In this document: positions 42,051 through 53,000 of the stretch, piece by piece
Position numbering within the stretch: the first letter of the stretch is position 1
Layout of the letters: each line of letters starts with the position of its first letter
Assembly (NCBI GenBank): GCA_947243795.1
Contig: OX365943.1
Span: 186,001 to 250,000 of the forward strand
Direction: 5' to 3'
DNA: 64,000 nt
From: Saccharomyces uvarum
Lineage: Eukaryota; Ascomycota; Saccharomycetes; Saccharomycetales; Saccharomycetaceae
Notes under the pieces: model-generated
Told to the model about the DNA's origin: nothing
Seen by the model: only the letters and a program-made list of their open reading frames with translations
Database searches by the model: none
Translations under genes and position numbers: made by a program

Positions 42051-43445
42051 CTATAAACGTTCCTGTGGCCGCTTTGCCTCACCAGGATAAATCCAATCCC
42101 AGCGGCCCTTCTTATGAATAATAGCAAGTATTAAAATCGCCGGTAGGTGTAAAACACTGGCCATAAACGTTTTTCTTGCGTATATGTTGGCTACACTCAA
42201 ACCTTTATTGAACTTAACGTTGTCCTTTAATGTTTTCGCGGAATAGTTTATTCTTTGTTGCCAATAGAACTTGAAAGCCCAAAACGTTAGCCATGCATTT
42301 ATGAGTCCAGAATCTATTTGGTAGTACCAGTCTGTGATATTGAAGTAAGATAACCCAAAGCAAAGAGGGAACATTAGTATTGAATATCTCAACGAAACCC
42401 GGGCATTCAACAGGGGATTTTTCCAGGCAGTCATAACATATCCGGCATTTTTGTATTCGTTTCGAATGTTATGACTCAGTGTGTTAAAATGTGGGAATTG
42501 CCAAGCAAACAATAGGCCGGCTAGACACCAAGACCCTGGATGTGAAAGGGGACTTGCAGCTGCCCATCCCATTAATGGAGGAATGGTTCCGACTAGGGCA
42601 CCGAGCCATGTGTTGATGATGTGTTTTCTTTTCATAGACGTATAGGCCCAGCCATATAACGCAATGTTCGAAGCACCGAGTATAGCAACAGTAGGGTTAA
42701 CGCCAAAGTACAAGGTAGACACACCCAAAGTCCCGATAAGTGCGGCAAACTCAAATGCCTGGGTAGGTGTAACATCGCCCCTAACAACAGGTCTTGCCTG
42801 GGTTCTCACCATCTGCCTGTCGAATTCAGGTTCTCTGCCCATATTTATAGCATTTGCGGAACCAGCACATAACGTAGTGCCCACTGTCAGACATAGCAAT
42901 TCACTGACCGAAGCCGGATATGGGGACAGGGCATACGAACATATGGCACTCAACATCACCAGAATGGTGAGCCGGGGCTTGGTCAACTGAAGATAGGGGA
43001 TGATTATTTTTTTCTTCAAAGTTTGCAAGTCGAACCCTTGGCTGGTTGCGTGTGATGATGACCTTTTAGATTTTCTTTCCTTTGGGTCCACCAGTTTGAC
43101 TTTGAAAGGCAGCTGTGCGCCTGGATCGGACAAGGTCCCCGCCTCGGAAGCGTTTGAAACGTCATCTGTGCATCGTAGAGTCTTCAAGGCAGTGGCTCCT
43201 ACCTTTTTGTCGAGTTTCGGAACCCTATCGCCATAGCCAAAATTGGGAGTGAATTCTATTGGCGCAGTATTTATGTGTTGTTGCTGTTTCCCCCCACGGT
43301 TTCCGCTAATATGACGGACTCCACTGAACCGGATCTGTATCGGGATGTCAGTCGCCTGTGTGGTGATTCGCAGATATACGGTTCCTTTATTTTGAGCCAG
43401 AACATTCCTCATCAAGTGAGCAGATGTTCGAGGAAAGTAACTCAT
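42051..43445 (-). CDS. COX10: Cox10, heme A:farnesyltransferase (heme o synthase)
   Basis: A 464-residue protein (462 in S. cerevisiae). After a mitochondrial presequence and a variable region (to about 155), a UbiA-type prenyltransferase domain follows with about eight or nine hydrophobic segments. The first Asp-rich motif region is visible as NAINMGREPEFDRQMVRTQARP, and the second loop as YTSMKRKHIINTWLGALVG with WAAASPL. It farnesylates heme b to heme o in the inner membrane, the first step of heme a synthesis for cytochrome c oxidase. The C-terminus ends WDWIYPGEAKRPQERL. Functionally it belongs with COA2 in this window. Confidence 0.96.
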   Translation of the reverse strand: MSYFPRTSAHLMRNVLAQNKGTVYLRITTQATDIPIQIRFSGVRHISGNRGGKQQQHINTAPIEFTPNFGYGDRVPKLDKKVGATALKTLRCTDDVSNASEAGTLSDPGAQLPFKVKLVDPKERKSKRSSSHATSQGFDLQTLKKKIIIPYLQLTKPRLTILVMLSAICSYALSPYPASVSELLCLTVGTTLCAGSANAINMGREPEFDRQMVRTQARPVVRGDVTPTQAFEFAALIGTLGVSTLYFGVNPTVAILGASNIALYGWAYTSMKRKHIINTWLGALVGTIPPLMGWAAASPLSHPGSWCLAGLLFAWQFPHFNTLSHNIRNEYKNAGYVMTAWKNPLLNARVSLRYSILMFPLCFGLSYFNITDWYYQIDSGLINAWLTFWAFKFYWQQRINYSAKTLKDNVKFNKGLSVANIYARKTFMASVLHLPAILILAIIHKKGRWDWIYPGEAKRPQERL

Positions 43446-43791
43446 CTACGGGGAAAAAGGAAAACCAGGATAAGAAATAGTGTAGGAAGACTGTCCACGT
43501 TTGAGTCGCGTTTGTACCAGCTACCACGAGTCCCTTCTTTGCGTAGTTTGATTTAACGATGGATCTACGTCAATGGGCTTGCAAGCTTAAAAATGTCATT
43601 TTAATAAATTCCCTTTACGCAACAGCGCGCGAACGTGGACAAGCTGAGCAAAGGAAGGACCTTTTTTTTTTTTTGGCTTGTCATATAAACAAAAACTGTT
43701 TAGTCTATTTACTAGAATCAGAGGTACGTAAGAAATGTATATAAGAGAATAGCGGGGCGTCTACATACATGGTTATATATAGGTAGGTAGG
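43446..43791. promoter_or_regulatory. COX10 promoter and OYE3 3' flank
   Basis: This 346-bp non-coding region has a T-run at 43663-43673. ATACATACATGGTTATATATAGGTAGGTAGG near 43763-43792 adjoins the OYE3 stop and may serve its 3'-end formation. The small frame at 43559-43744 is not credible. Confidence 0.45.
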
Positions 43792-45073
<1,282 letters not shown>

Positions 45074-45106
45074 GGCCCGACTCTTCTCAACGGACCACAC
45101 CCGCGA

Positions 45107-45113
45107 TTACTAA
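45107..45113. promoter_or_regulatory. Yap1-type response element TTACTAA
   Basis: TTACTAA, a Yap1 recognition sequence, lies 34 bp beyond the TATA box upstream of OYE3. Oxidative-stress induction of OYE3 by Yap1-type factors is known in S. cerevisiae, so the site makes sense, but binding is inferred. Confidence 0.55.
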
Positions 45114-45793
45114 TGGTCCTTGCGCTTTTATGTCTGTTCTGAACTGCACTGCTTCAGGAATGGAAAGATGCTTACTCAGGAAGTCTCGTCCCCGGATACG
45201 GGCAGCGAGCGGCATTTCTGAGCGGGACGGAACGGACGCGGCGAGAAACGGAAGAGCTGCGCGGCTAAACGACAAGGCGTGAATGGGAGGATCTGTAAAG
45301 GCCCAGTTCCTTCTCTGCCGTTGGTGGCGCACGACGCGCATACAAGATAGACGGGTGCGCACACAGTTGGGATCGTCACTCGTATAGCAGCAGGCGGGCA
45401 GCAGGCGAGCAATCCGACCTGGCCTGGCCTGGTCTTCTAATCAGGCATATGTGAGGGAAATAGATGTATACCGGCGGTTGAGTGGAGTTAGTGTAGCGGG
45501 AAAATAAAAAATAGGGCGGGTTACCCCCTTTTATCGCTTCGTTTTTGGCGGAATTAAGGCGGCCATCGTGCCCGCGATTTTTGGTTTCTTAACGACAAGA
45601 CACCTCTGTGCCTTTTGCCTTTTTTTTTTGTTGAATTGTATTGTGCTATGGTCGATGTTTCCAGGATCATATATACATCGAAGAGCGTCCGTGTGCCAGC
45701 TTTCCTCCTCTTGCCGCAGTAGATATTTAGTATATTAGAGCATAGTGGTAGAAAACAAGACAACAACAACAACAACTAGAGAAATACAGATAG

Positions 45794-46264
45794 ATGTCGT
45801 TCATTAAAAACTTGCTATTCGGGGGCGTGAAAACGAGCGAGGACCCAACGGGGCTCACAGGGTCCGCAGGCTCTGACGCAAACGATTCCCACCAGCCCAG
45901 CGAGCCCGTAGTGGCCGGTAACTTCTTCCCGAGGACGCTGTCCAAGTTCAACGGCCACGATGATGAAAAGATCTTCATTGCGATCAGGGGCAAGGTCTAC
46001 GATTGCACACGGGGAAGGCAGTTCTACGGGCCCAGCGGTCCGTACACCAACTTTGCAGGCCACGATGCGTCGCGCGGGCTGGCGCTCAACTCCTTCGATC
46101 TGGATATCATCAACGACTGGGACCAGCCCATCGACCCCTTGGCAGACCTGACCACGGAGCAGATCGACGCGTTGGACGAGTGGCAGGAGCACTTCGAAAA
46201 CAAGTATCCTTGCATCGGCACTCTGATTCCAGAGCCCGGCGTGAACGTGAACGTGAACGTATGA
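45794..46264 (+). CDS. DAP1: Dap1, heme-binding membrane-associated progesterone-receptor-like protein
   Basis: A 156-residue protein (152 in S. cerevisiae). A cytochrome-b5-like MAPR domain covers about residues 45-145 with the conserved IRGKVYDCT and [19 protein letters not shown], ending at YPCIGTL. A Ser/Gly-rich linker follows a short N-terminal hydrophobic stretch ([10 protein letters not shown]). Dap1 binds heme and stabilises the sterol 14-demethylase Erg11 and Erg5 in ergosterol synthesis, giving resistance to damage and azoles. The C-terminus ends in a reiterated Asn-Val run (NVNVNV), coded by GTGAAC repeats, which may explain the extra length. The gene is GC-rich like OYE3. Confidence 0.95.
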   Translation: MSFIKNLLFGGVKTSEDPTGLTGSAGSDANDSHQPSEPVVAGNFFPRTLSKFNGHDDEKIFIAIRGKVYDCTRGRQFYGPSGPYTNFAGHDASRGLALNSFDLDIINDWDQPIDPLADLTTEQIDALDEWQEHFENKYPCIGTLIPEPGVNVNVNV

Positions 46265-46526
46265 CCGTGTGGGCGCCCACCCCTGCCGGGCCAGTATTTA
46301 TTAGTATCACCCAATGGAGGAAAGAAGACACATGGCGGATGATATATATATATTGTTTTTTTCGAGAAACCTTCTATATAACGGATGTATAGAAAATAAT
46401 ATAATAATCTATTTATCGAAACCCCGGCGTACGGAATACGGCACTAACGGATACGACTCTGTGGGAAACAAACCCGACAGCGTACGTTGTATAGTTTTTG
46501 TAGTTATGGTGTGGCGGCGGCGGCGG

Positions 46527-48344
46527 CTAGAATTGCACAAAGGCCTCTCTCGGGATGCCGTTCATGCTACCCTGGAACCCCTTTATGGCGACTTCGTAGT
46601 TCCAATTACTTTGCTCGGCCAACATAAACGTATACTCTGCGTTCAACTTGGTTTGCAGATGCAACTTGTTCAGCAGCTCGAGTTGTACGGGGTTCAACCG
46701 CGATTGGACGTCTGGTGGCAGTTGTAGAGTGGGCGCCATGACCATTGGTCCCTGGGGCACACCGGGCATGTTCATTCCTCCTGGAACCACTGAAGGCGGT
46801 GCTGGTGGTGGTGTCGTTATGTTTGGGTTCATGCTTGCGTTGAGGGGGATGGCGGCCTGTGGTAGCACTGATGGTTGTTGCAGTGGCAGTGATGCTGGTA
46901 CGTCAATGGATGCAGTCTTCCAAGCGCCCGCGGAGTACGCTCTTACGGTTAATAAATCAGATGCAATTATGACGCTATTATTCATCGGAACGATCACCCA
47001 AGTTCTATCAAAGGATTTCTTGAACAGTTTATTGTTTGAAGTGGAGTTGTACCCATGGTTGTATCTTCTATTCTTTTGGTAGTTGTTTTTCCCCGTCTTC
47101 TTATTGGCCTCCATTTCAGGCTTGCCAGTCTCTTCAAAAAACCCGTGCAAAGTAATGATGAACCCGTTGATTTGAGGATAGCTGATCGTTTCCATGGAAT
47201 ATTCGTTGGGTTGGTCTTGAAGGTGGTGTTTCGTCCTTGGTAATGTCTTAAATATGTTGTTGATGGATTCTTGGCCAATCGATAGTCTTTGTTGGATGGA
47301 TTTCTCACTGGATACTTTGGAGATGTTGCGTGAGCATGGCATGTAATAACCGAACGACGGGGTTTGATCAGAGTCTGCTACCGTGGAGGGAGGAATTGTG
47401 GAGTCCACGGAAACAGAAAATTGGGATTGTGGTGAGTACAAATTTAACAATTGCTCTCTATTATTGTCCCATAGATTTAAAAAGTTGGTCGCAAAATCAG
47501 TGGATGACTGCCCCAATGTATCATTTTCGAAAAAAAACTGTTGGATTTTCATTGGTAACGAAAAAACACTTTGCAGTTTTTGTTCATCCCTTACAATAAC
47601 ATTGTCCAGCACCACTAACTTGGGAAATAGCCTTAACATTTCAGTACGGTACAACTTATCGGTAGTGATGGGGTTATTTGTCATGAGGAGTTCTCTCAAA
47701 TCTTTGAATTTGTTCTTCCATACTTCCAATGACCTGAATCTGAAAATTTGGTTATTAGCCAAACACAGATTCTTCAAATTTGGGAACGATTGAGCCAATG
47801 TGGAAATCGCGGAAATGTCCTTTAGTTGGTTATCCGCAAGATTCACACTCTCCACTACTAAACTACGTTCAGTAGAAGCTAGTTTCATCATTGCTGGAAA
47901 CATCTTAGATTGGGTGGAAATGGAACTGAATACGCCCTTTTGAATTAGTTCAGGGTCAGAATGTAATGCTCCCAAATTTAATAGTTTTGACTGGGGATCG
48001 TACCTCTTAAGCAATACTCCCCTTAAAAATGAAATGGTGTCTGAAGTTCCAGCAGAACCTCCATTGCCATCCAGAAGCTCAAATTTTAAATTGCTACCTG
48101 CAAAACGAACACCGTTCCACTTCATTAACGATTCGGCGTCAGTCTTTGAATTCACAAAACCAACAACCAATGGTCCGTCCACATGGGCATCAAGGATAGC
48201 TACTCGAGTGTTCCTGCTTATGAAATTGATTAGATCATTCATTGTAGCATTCTGCCAGTTCCTTATACTGACTTTTACTCTGTTTTGTTGCAACTGCTGT
48301 TGCGCCATCATATTGATATTTCCCACATTATGGAACCCGCTCAT
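46527..48344 (-). CDS. MEX67: Mex67, mRNA export receptor
   Basis: A 605-residue protein (599 in S. cerevisiae). Domains run in order: RRM-like (about 20-105), leucine-rich repeats (about 165-260: NLKNLCLANNQIFRF, LRELLMTNNPI) and NTF2-like (about 280-490), which pairs with Mtr2. A Pro/Met-rich linker (TPPPAPPSVVPGGMNMPGVP) and a C-terminal UBA domain (about 550-605, with NWNYEVAIKGFQG) that binds FG repeats and Hpr1 complete the protein. The Mex67-Mtr2 dimer carries mRNPs through nuclear pores. It ends FVQF. A CCGCCGCCGCCGCC run directly follows the stop on its strand. Divergent from MRX4. Confidence 0.97.
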   Translation of the reverse strand: MSGFHNVGNINMMAQQQLQQNRVKVSIRNWQNATMNDLINFISRNTRVAILDAHVDGPLVVGFVNSKTDAESLMKWNGVRFAGSNLKFELLDGNGGSAGTSDTISFLRGVLLKRYDPQSKLLNLGALHSDPELIQKGVFSSISTQSKMFPAMMKLASTERSLVVESVNLADNQLKDISAISTLAQSFPNLKNLCLANNQIFRFRSLEVWKNKFKDLRELLMTNNPITTDKLYRTEMLRLFPKLVVLDNVIVRDEQKLQSVFSLPMKIQQFFFENDTLGQSSTDFATNFLNLWDNNREQLLNLYSPQSQFSVSVDSTIPPSTVADSDQTPSFGYYMPCSRNISKVSSEKSIQQRLSIGQESINNIFKTLPRTKHHLQDQPNEYSMETISYPQINGFIITLHGFFEETGKPEMEANKKTGKNNYQKNRRYNHGYNSTSNNKLFKKSFDRTWVIVPMNNSVIIASDLLTVRAYSAGAWKTASIDVPASLPLQQPSVLPQAAIPLNASMNPNITTPPPAPPSVVPGGMNMPGVPQGPMVMAPTLQLPPDVQSRLNPVQLELLNKLHLQTKLNAEYTFMLAEQSNWNYEVAIKGFQGSMNGIPREAFVQF

Positions 48345-48710
48345 TTTTCTGCTACTACAGGTAGATGATGGTCTTTTCCCTATTCAGTTTGACCTTCTTA
48401 ATCTTAAATAAAAGTGCCTTCAACTAATTTTTTTTTTTCAACTGCTCATATCACTTCTTATTGAAATTTTCTTTGAAAAAACAAAGAACGGGTAACAGAA
48501 GTTTTAAAGGTCATAACAGGATTTTAAGGTTACTGTTCGTTAATTGATGATACGTACAAGTAGAGGAAAGGTCGAGTAGTGCAGATGTAAGCCAGTTGGT
48601 TTACGATCAAACTTATTTTAGATATTTGCTCTCTTGCATCTGGGCCTTAGCTGCACACGACAGGTGTCATTCAACATAAAGCAGGAAGATAGCATATATT
48701 TCGTTAAGAA
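48345..48710. promoter_or_regulatory. Divergent MEX67/MRX4 promoter region
   Basis: This 366-bp non-coding region has a T-run at 48428-48438 and a Reb1-type site CGGGTAAC at 48489-48496, 145 bp from the MEX67 ATG and about 215 bp from that of MRX4. Confidence 0.6.
48489..48496. promoter_or_regulatory. Reb1-type site between MEX67 and MRX4
   Basis: CGGGTAAC matches the Reb1 core. It is placed to serve both divergent promoters. Confidence 0.6.
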
Positions 48711-50018
48711 ATGTGTGTACTATATATATCTCCGCTGCTAGCAAAAACAAAATGCTTAGCACCTGGCGTAAATATGCGCTGGATACGAGTTCTATCTCAA
48801 GCAAGGGGTGGAGGTACGAAAATTGCAGACCATAATATGTCTCGTGTATTTGATTCAAAGACCCTCAAATCGAGACGTATCAAAGCCTTCAAACATGCAG
48901 TATATCAATCTGCTATAGGTAAAGGCAAAGTTAGCTTCTCCCCAATGGAGGTTGATTTAATAACATGTTTGGTTAATCGTGGCCTTAAGGGGGGAGATAA
49001 GCAAGATCCAGCGAATTCCCTTCAAGATAAACTGCTTCTCCTCAATAAGTCATTATTGACACTACGACTTTCAGATAAAGACATCTTGGAAGGAATGGAC
49101 TCGGTATCTGTGCCAGTGAATGTTGCTATTCCTCGAGACATAACGTCTCAAGAAGAAAAACAAAAAGTTGAGCTGCAACGTCGAAAATTAGAGAATATTG
49201 ATCTTCATCCTAGTAACAAAGTACATATTGAAGAACTTCTGCACTCTTTAAACATAGATACGAATGAACATGAAGAGATATACAGGAAAGTTTCTCTTTA
49301 CCTACAAAAAAATGAGGAAAATAAGAACTCGATGGGCCCCTCGCAACATGACCATGTAGACATCGATTTAAACTCTTTAAAAAAGTACTTGCAGAATATT
49401 GAAAAGAAGGCATACCAAAAAAACGCCATTGATAAGCGAAAGAAAAGTCAAACCCGTATCTATGAATGGAGCACAGATTCTTTCTCTGAATCGGTACCGT
49501 TGACAGCGGGAAACATTTTATTTAAGAGGAAACCCAGCCGCCCATTAAAAGGCTTAGCAAATAGAATAAGTACTTTTTTGAACCCAAACAAAGGAGGAAA
49601 GAAAGTTGGTAATGGCGAAAAAGCCTTGAAAGGAAGTAGGTTATTGTTGCATTCATTGGATGACAATAAGGACATTACTGTGTCAACCGAACTTGACTAT
49701 GGTTTCTTCAACATCAACTTCACAGACTTATTTGGCGTCATCAATGCCTCTGGATATCCACCAGAAAGAGTATTGGACCAGATCAATGGCATTGAGCTAA
49801 AAGGTTGGAAATGCGTAGGGAACTTGTATGATAATAATAAAACAATAGTTTTCCAAAGTAAGGATCCATTTTGCAAAGAGGAGGGAAGGGCGTCTAAAAG
49901 GCTGTCTACTGCTCGCAAGACATTTTTCATTTCTATCACCACTTTAATTGTCTCATTTTATGCATATTACAGATACCTTCTTTCTCAACATAAAGAGGCT
50001 GGAGTTAATTCATCTTGA
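48711..50018 (+). CDS. MRX4: Mrx4, mitochondrial protein of the MIOREX group
   Basis: A 435-residue protein (about 430 in S. cerevisiae YPL168W). The N-terminus (CVLYISPLLAKTKCLAPGV, then RWIRVLSQARGG) is basic and hydrophobic like a mitochondrial presequence. A Lys/Asn/Glu-rich middle follows. A more ordered C-terminal part (LDYGFFNINFTDLFGVINAS, RVLDQINGIELKGWKCVGNL) is followed by one transmembrane segment near residues 405-423 (FFISITTLIVSFYAYYRYL). In S. cerevisiae it associates with mitochondrial ribosomes and gene-expression machinery; its biochemical role is unknown. The start could instead be Met22. The call rests on position and memory of the family. Confidence 0.85.
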   Translation: MCVLYISPLLAKTKCLAPGVNMRWIRVLSQARGGGTKIADHNMSRVFDSKTLKSRRIKAFKHAVYQSAIGKGKVSFSPMEVDLITCLVNRGLKGGDKQDPANSLQDKLLLLNKSLLTLRLSDKDILEGMDSVSVPVNVAIPRDITSQEEKQKVELQRRKLENIDLHPSNKVHIEELLHSLNIDTNEHEEIYRKVSLYLQKNEENKNSMGPSQHDHVDIDLNSLKKYLQNIEKKAYQKNAIDKRKKSQTRIYEWSTDSFSESVPLTAGNILFKRKPSRPLKGLANRISTFLNPNKGGKKVGNGEKALKGSRLLLHSLDDNKDITVSTELDYGFFNINFTDLFGVINASGYPPERVLDQINGIELKGWKCVGNLYDNNKTIVFQSKDPFCKEEGRASKRLSTARKTFFISITTLIVSFYAYYRYLLSQHKEAGVNSS

Positions 50019-50089
50019 TCCTTTACATAGAAACGTTATATATTAAAAACTCAATATTCATCATTTTATCATTGATAGCTCTGCCAAGT

Positions 50090-53000
50090 TCACCATTCAT
50101 TCAAGAAGGCCAACGCTTTTTCTCTCTTAGCAGCTTGGTTATCTTTTAAATAGTTCTCTGTTTTGACGCGAGAATAGAATATTGGGCAGTCATAGGAATT
50201 GCATTCACTAGCTATATGGTCACTCTCAATGCTTGCATCAGAAGTATAGCGAAAAGTGCACGTTCTACACACCGTCTTTAAATTTTCGTATTCTTTTTCT
50301 CTCTTCAACTTCTCTATTAGAAGCGATGATGTTGTGGAACTTCTTTTTGCTAAGCAGTCATCGCAAAGCTGTGATGAACTTATTTTAGTTAGTTCTTCTC
50401 CACAACTACAGCATGTTAAGGAGGTTCCTATTATTTCTAGTTTTTCCCTTTTTTTCCCTGATGTATTGCTTTTCTTTGATTTTTCTACTTCCTGGGCCCA
50501 AGCGCCAATACTGATACCAATTAAGTTGAATAACCTATCAAGGGGAGGCACCAACGTCTTGTTTATGTAATATTCCGAGTCCAGTTCCAAATCCTCGCTC
50601 TCAAAGAACTCTTCGGGTGATACACATCTTTCCCTGAGAATTTGTCCCTGTTTACCCTTAACAACCACGTAGGGTACACGCTCCTTGTATTGAGGTTCAG
50701 CTCTATGATCTTCGTTCATCTTTCTACTCGCAACGACAGCCCCTGGAGGAGCAGTCTTCTCGCTTTTATACGCTCCTAGCTTAACCTCTTTGGCAAAGCA
50801 AAAATCTTGAGTAGACACCTTACCTATTTGAATTTTAGAAAATTCACTTTGAAGATACCTTTTTATTTTTGAAAGGTCTTTGGTTTGAAAAAGTAATCGT
50901 ATGCATTTTTCAACAATTTTTCTTTGTGCTGGAATACCATCTCTTCTAACAGTTTCAATACCCTTGGCATCGAAAAAGGGAAGGGTTTGGGAGGGTTTCT
51001 CATAGGAAAACCCAACATACCTTTTTTTGCTAACCAGTATGGAAGGATGATACACTTTTTCAAACTTCAAAAAAATGGGTTTTGGGTTGTTTTGGGTAAC
51101 TTTTTCTGCCATAGCATTACCAATATGAAAAGCTTCATTGGCAGTCTTTCCAGGTAAATATACAAACAAACTATCAGTGTCGCCATAAACTACTTTTGCA
51201 TTCCAGGTGTCGTCTCTCTCAATAATGTCTATTGCTTTTTCTAAAGTTTCTCTACCTGTTTGGACAATGCTGTCAGCCAAATCAGAGCATGGCATTCGGC
51301 CAGAAAAGGATGCTGATGCATAACCATAGGTAACATTAGCCAATAATTTGAGTGCTAATTGTTTGTTATCTAAAAGTCTTCTTAGAGTGCTATTTTCACC
51401 GTTAATTTCGTTCATTGTCTTCTTTATCATCACTCTGATATCCAGAATGTCAGTTAACATTTTTGATAAGGTTGATTTTCGAACAGAAGTTTTGGCATAA
51501 ATAACACCGTTAGGTGCGATAGTTACATCATCCTTTAGTAATGTTAAAATATTTCTCGGTAATGAAAATTTAGTCACTCCTAGTTCATTGCCATTTAGGT
51601 TTGTTTCCCTTACTCTTCCTATCATCGTTGAATAACAATAATTGTATCCAATCATAATGGACGGATATAATGACTGAAAATCCAAAACAACTAAGGGACT
51701 TTTATAGAATGCGGATTCCGGCTCCATAACTAATGGTACACACTCAAGTGCTTTTTGTTGACGAACCTCCTTCTTACCTGGCGAGAGGAGAATAAAACTT
51801 TCGGACTTGCAAATTCGGATTAAAAATGACTCTACTTTGAATTGTGACCCTCTGTAATAGACAGAATGAAAATCAATACCAATTAATCTTGCCTGCTCAA
51901 TATTTCGAGCAATGTAATCTCGCTTTCTCAACAATTGTACATTTATCCGAGCTCTTGATAGCCAGTAAAAGATTACAGTTTTCAGTTTTGTAGAACTTTT
52001 TTCAGAATTCCACATATTGGTTAAAGATTTGTATGAAAAACGAGGTAACCGTTCATGTAAAAGATTGAATGCAATATTTTCAATGGTGTATTGTGTTAAG
52101 TTTACTTCAGATCTTAGTGCCCTCCAAATGTTGATTATATGTCTTCCAGTGACTAAAATTCCAGAAGAATGTGCATATCCCCAGTTATCCCGAGGTTTGC
52201 TTTTTAACTTATATTTAACTCGGGCAAGCTCTTCAACAATGTCAAACTTATGTATTTTTTGACATCTCTCAATTATATAACCCCAAGAAAAATTGTGTAC
52301 TTCAAAACCCGAAAGAATGTCAGGATCAAACAATAATACCAAATCGGTTAGTGCTTCGAACATTTCAAACTCTGTTTCATAAAACATGACTGGAATGTTT
52401 CCAACACACTGTTGAATTTGAGTGGGGAAATTACTATCCTTATTTTCTTTGTGAGCGATCATGATCCCTTCGTGAGCAATATCCAAATCTAAAGGGAAGG
52501 TTTCTTCTTCGAGGCACCATATGATCATGGAGACTTCATCTATTAGAGGATCTGGATTTTTCTCCCCTCTAGTGTTAACGTGTATTTCAAGCGTCAAATG
52601 TGTGAGAGAATCAAATAGCGTTTTCTTTTTTCTCTTCTGTTTTACCGAGGTGTCACTAGCAAATTTGTATAAAAATTTATTACGAGGTGTCTGCAAATCT
52701 ATCTGGGACTGGATGGTTTTTGTTGCTGTAGATAAGTGTTCTTTAGACCATTGTGCTACTTCATTGAATCCAGGTGGCTTTGCTATGTACCTCCACGAGG
52801 AAAACATATCGAAAGTATTTTTATTATAAATGGATATGGGTTCCCCTTCAAAATGGACCGGTATTCTGGCTGATAAATGTGTTGAAGTTATCTCAAACCT
52901 TTTCCCTGCATAGGCATAAGGTTTGTTTTCTAAGTCGACAGGATTTGAAAAAAACGGCTCTTGATATTCCGTTTTCGGGAATCCTTCTGCCTCCAATTCT

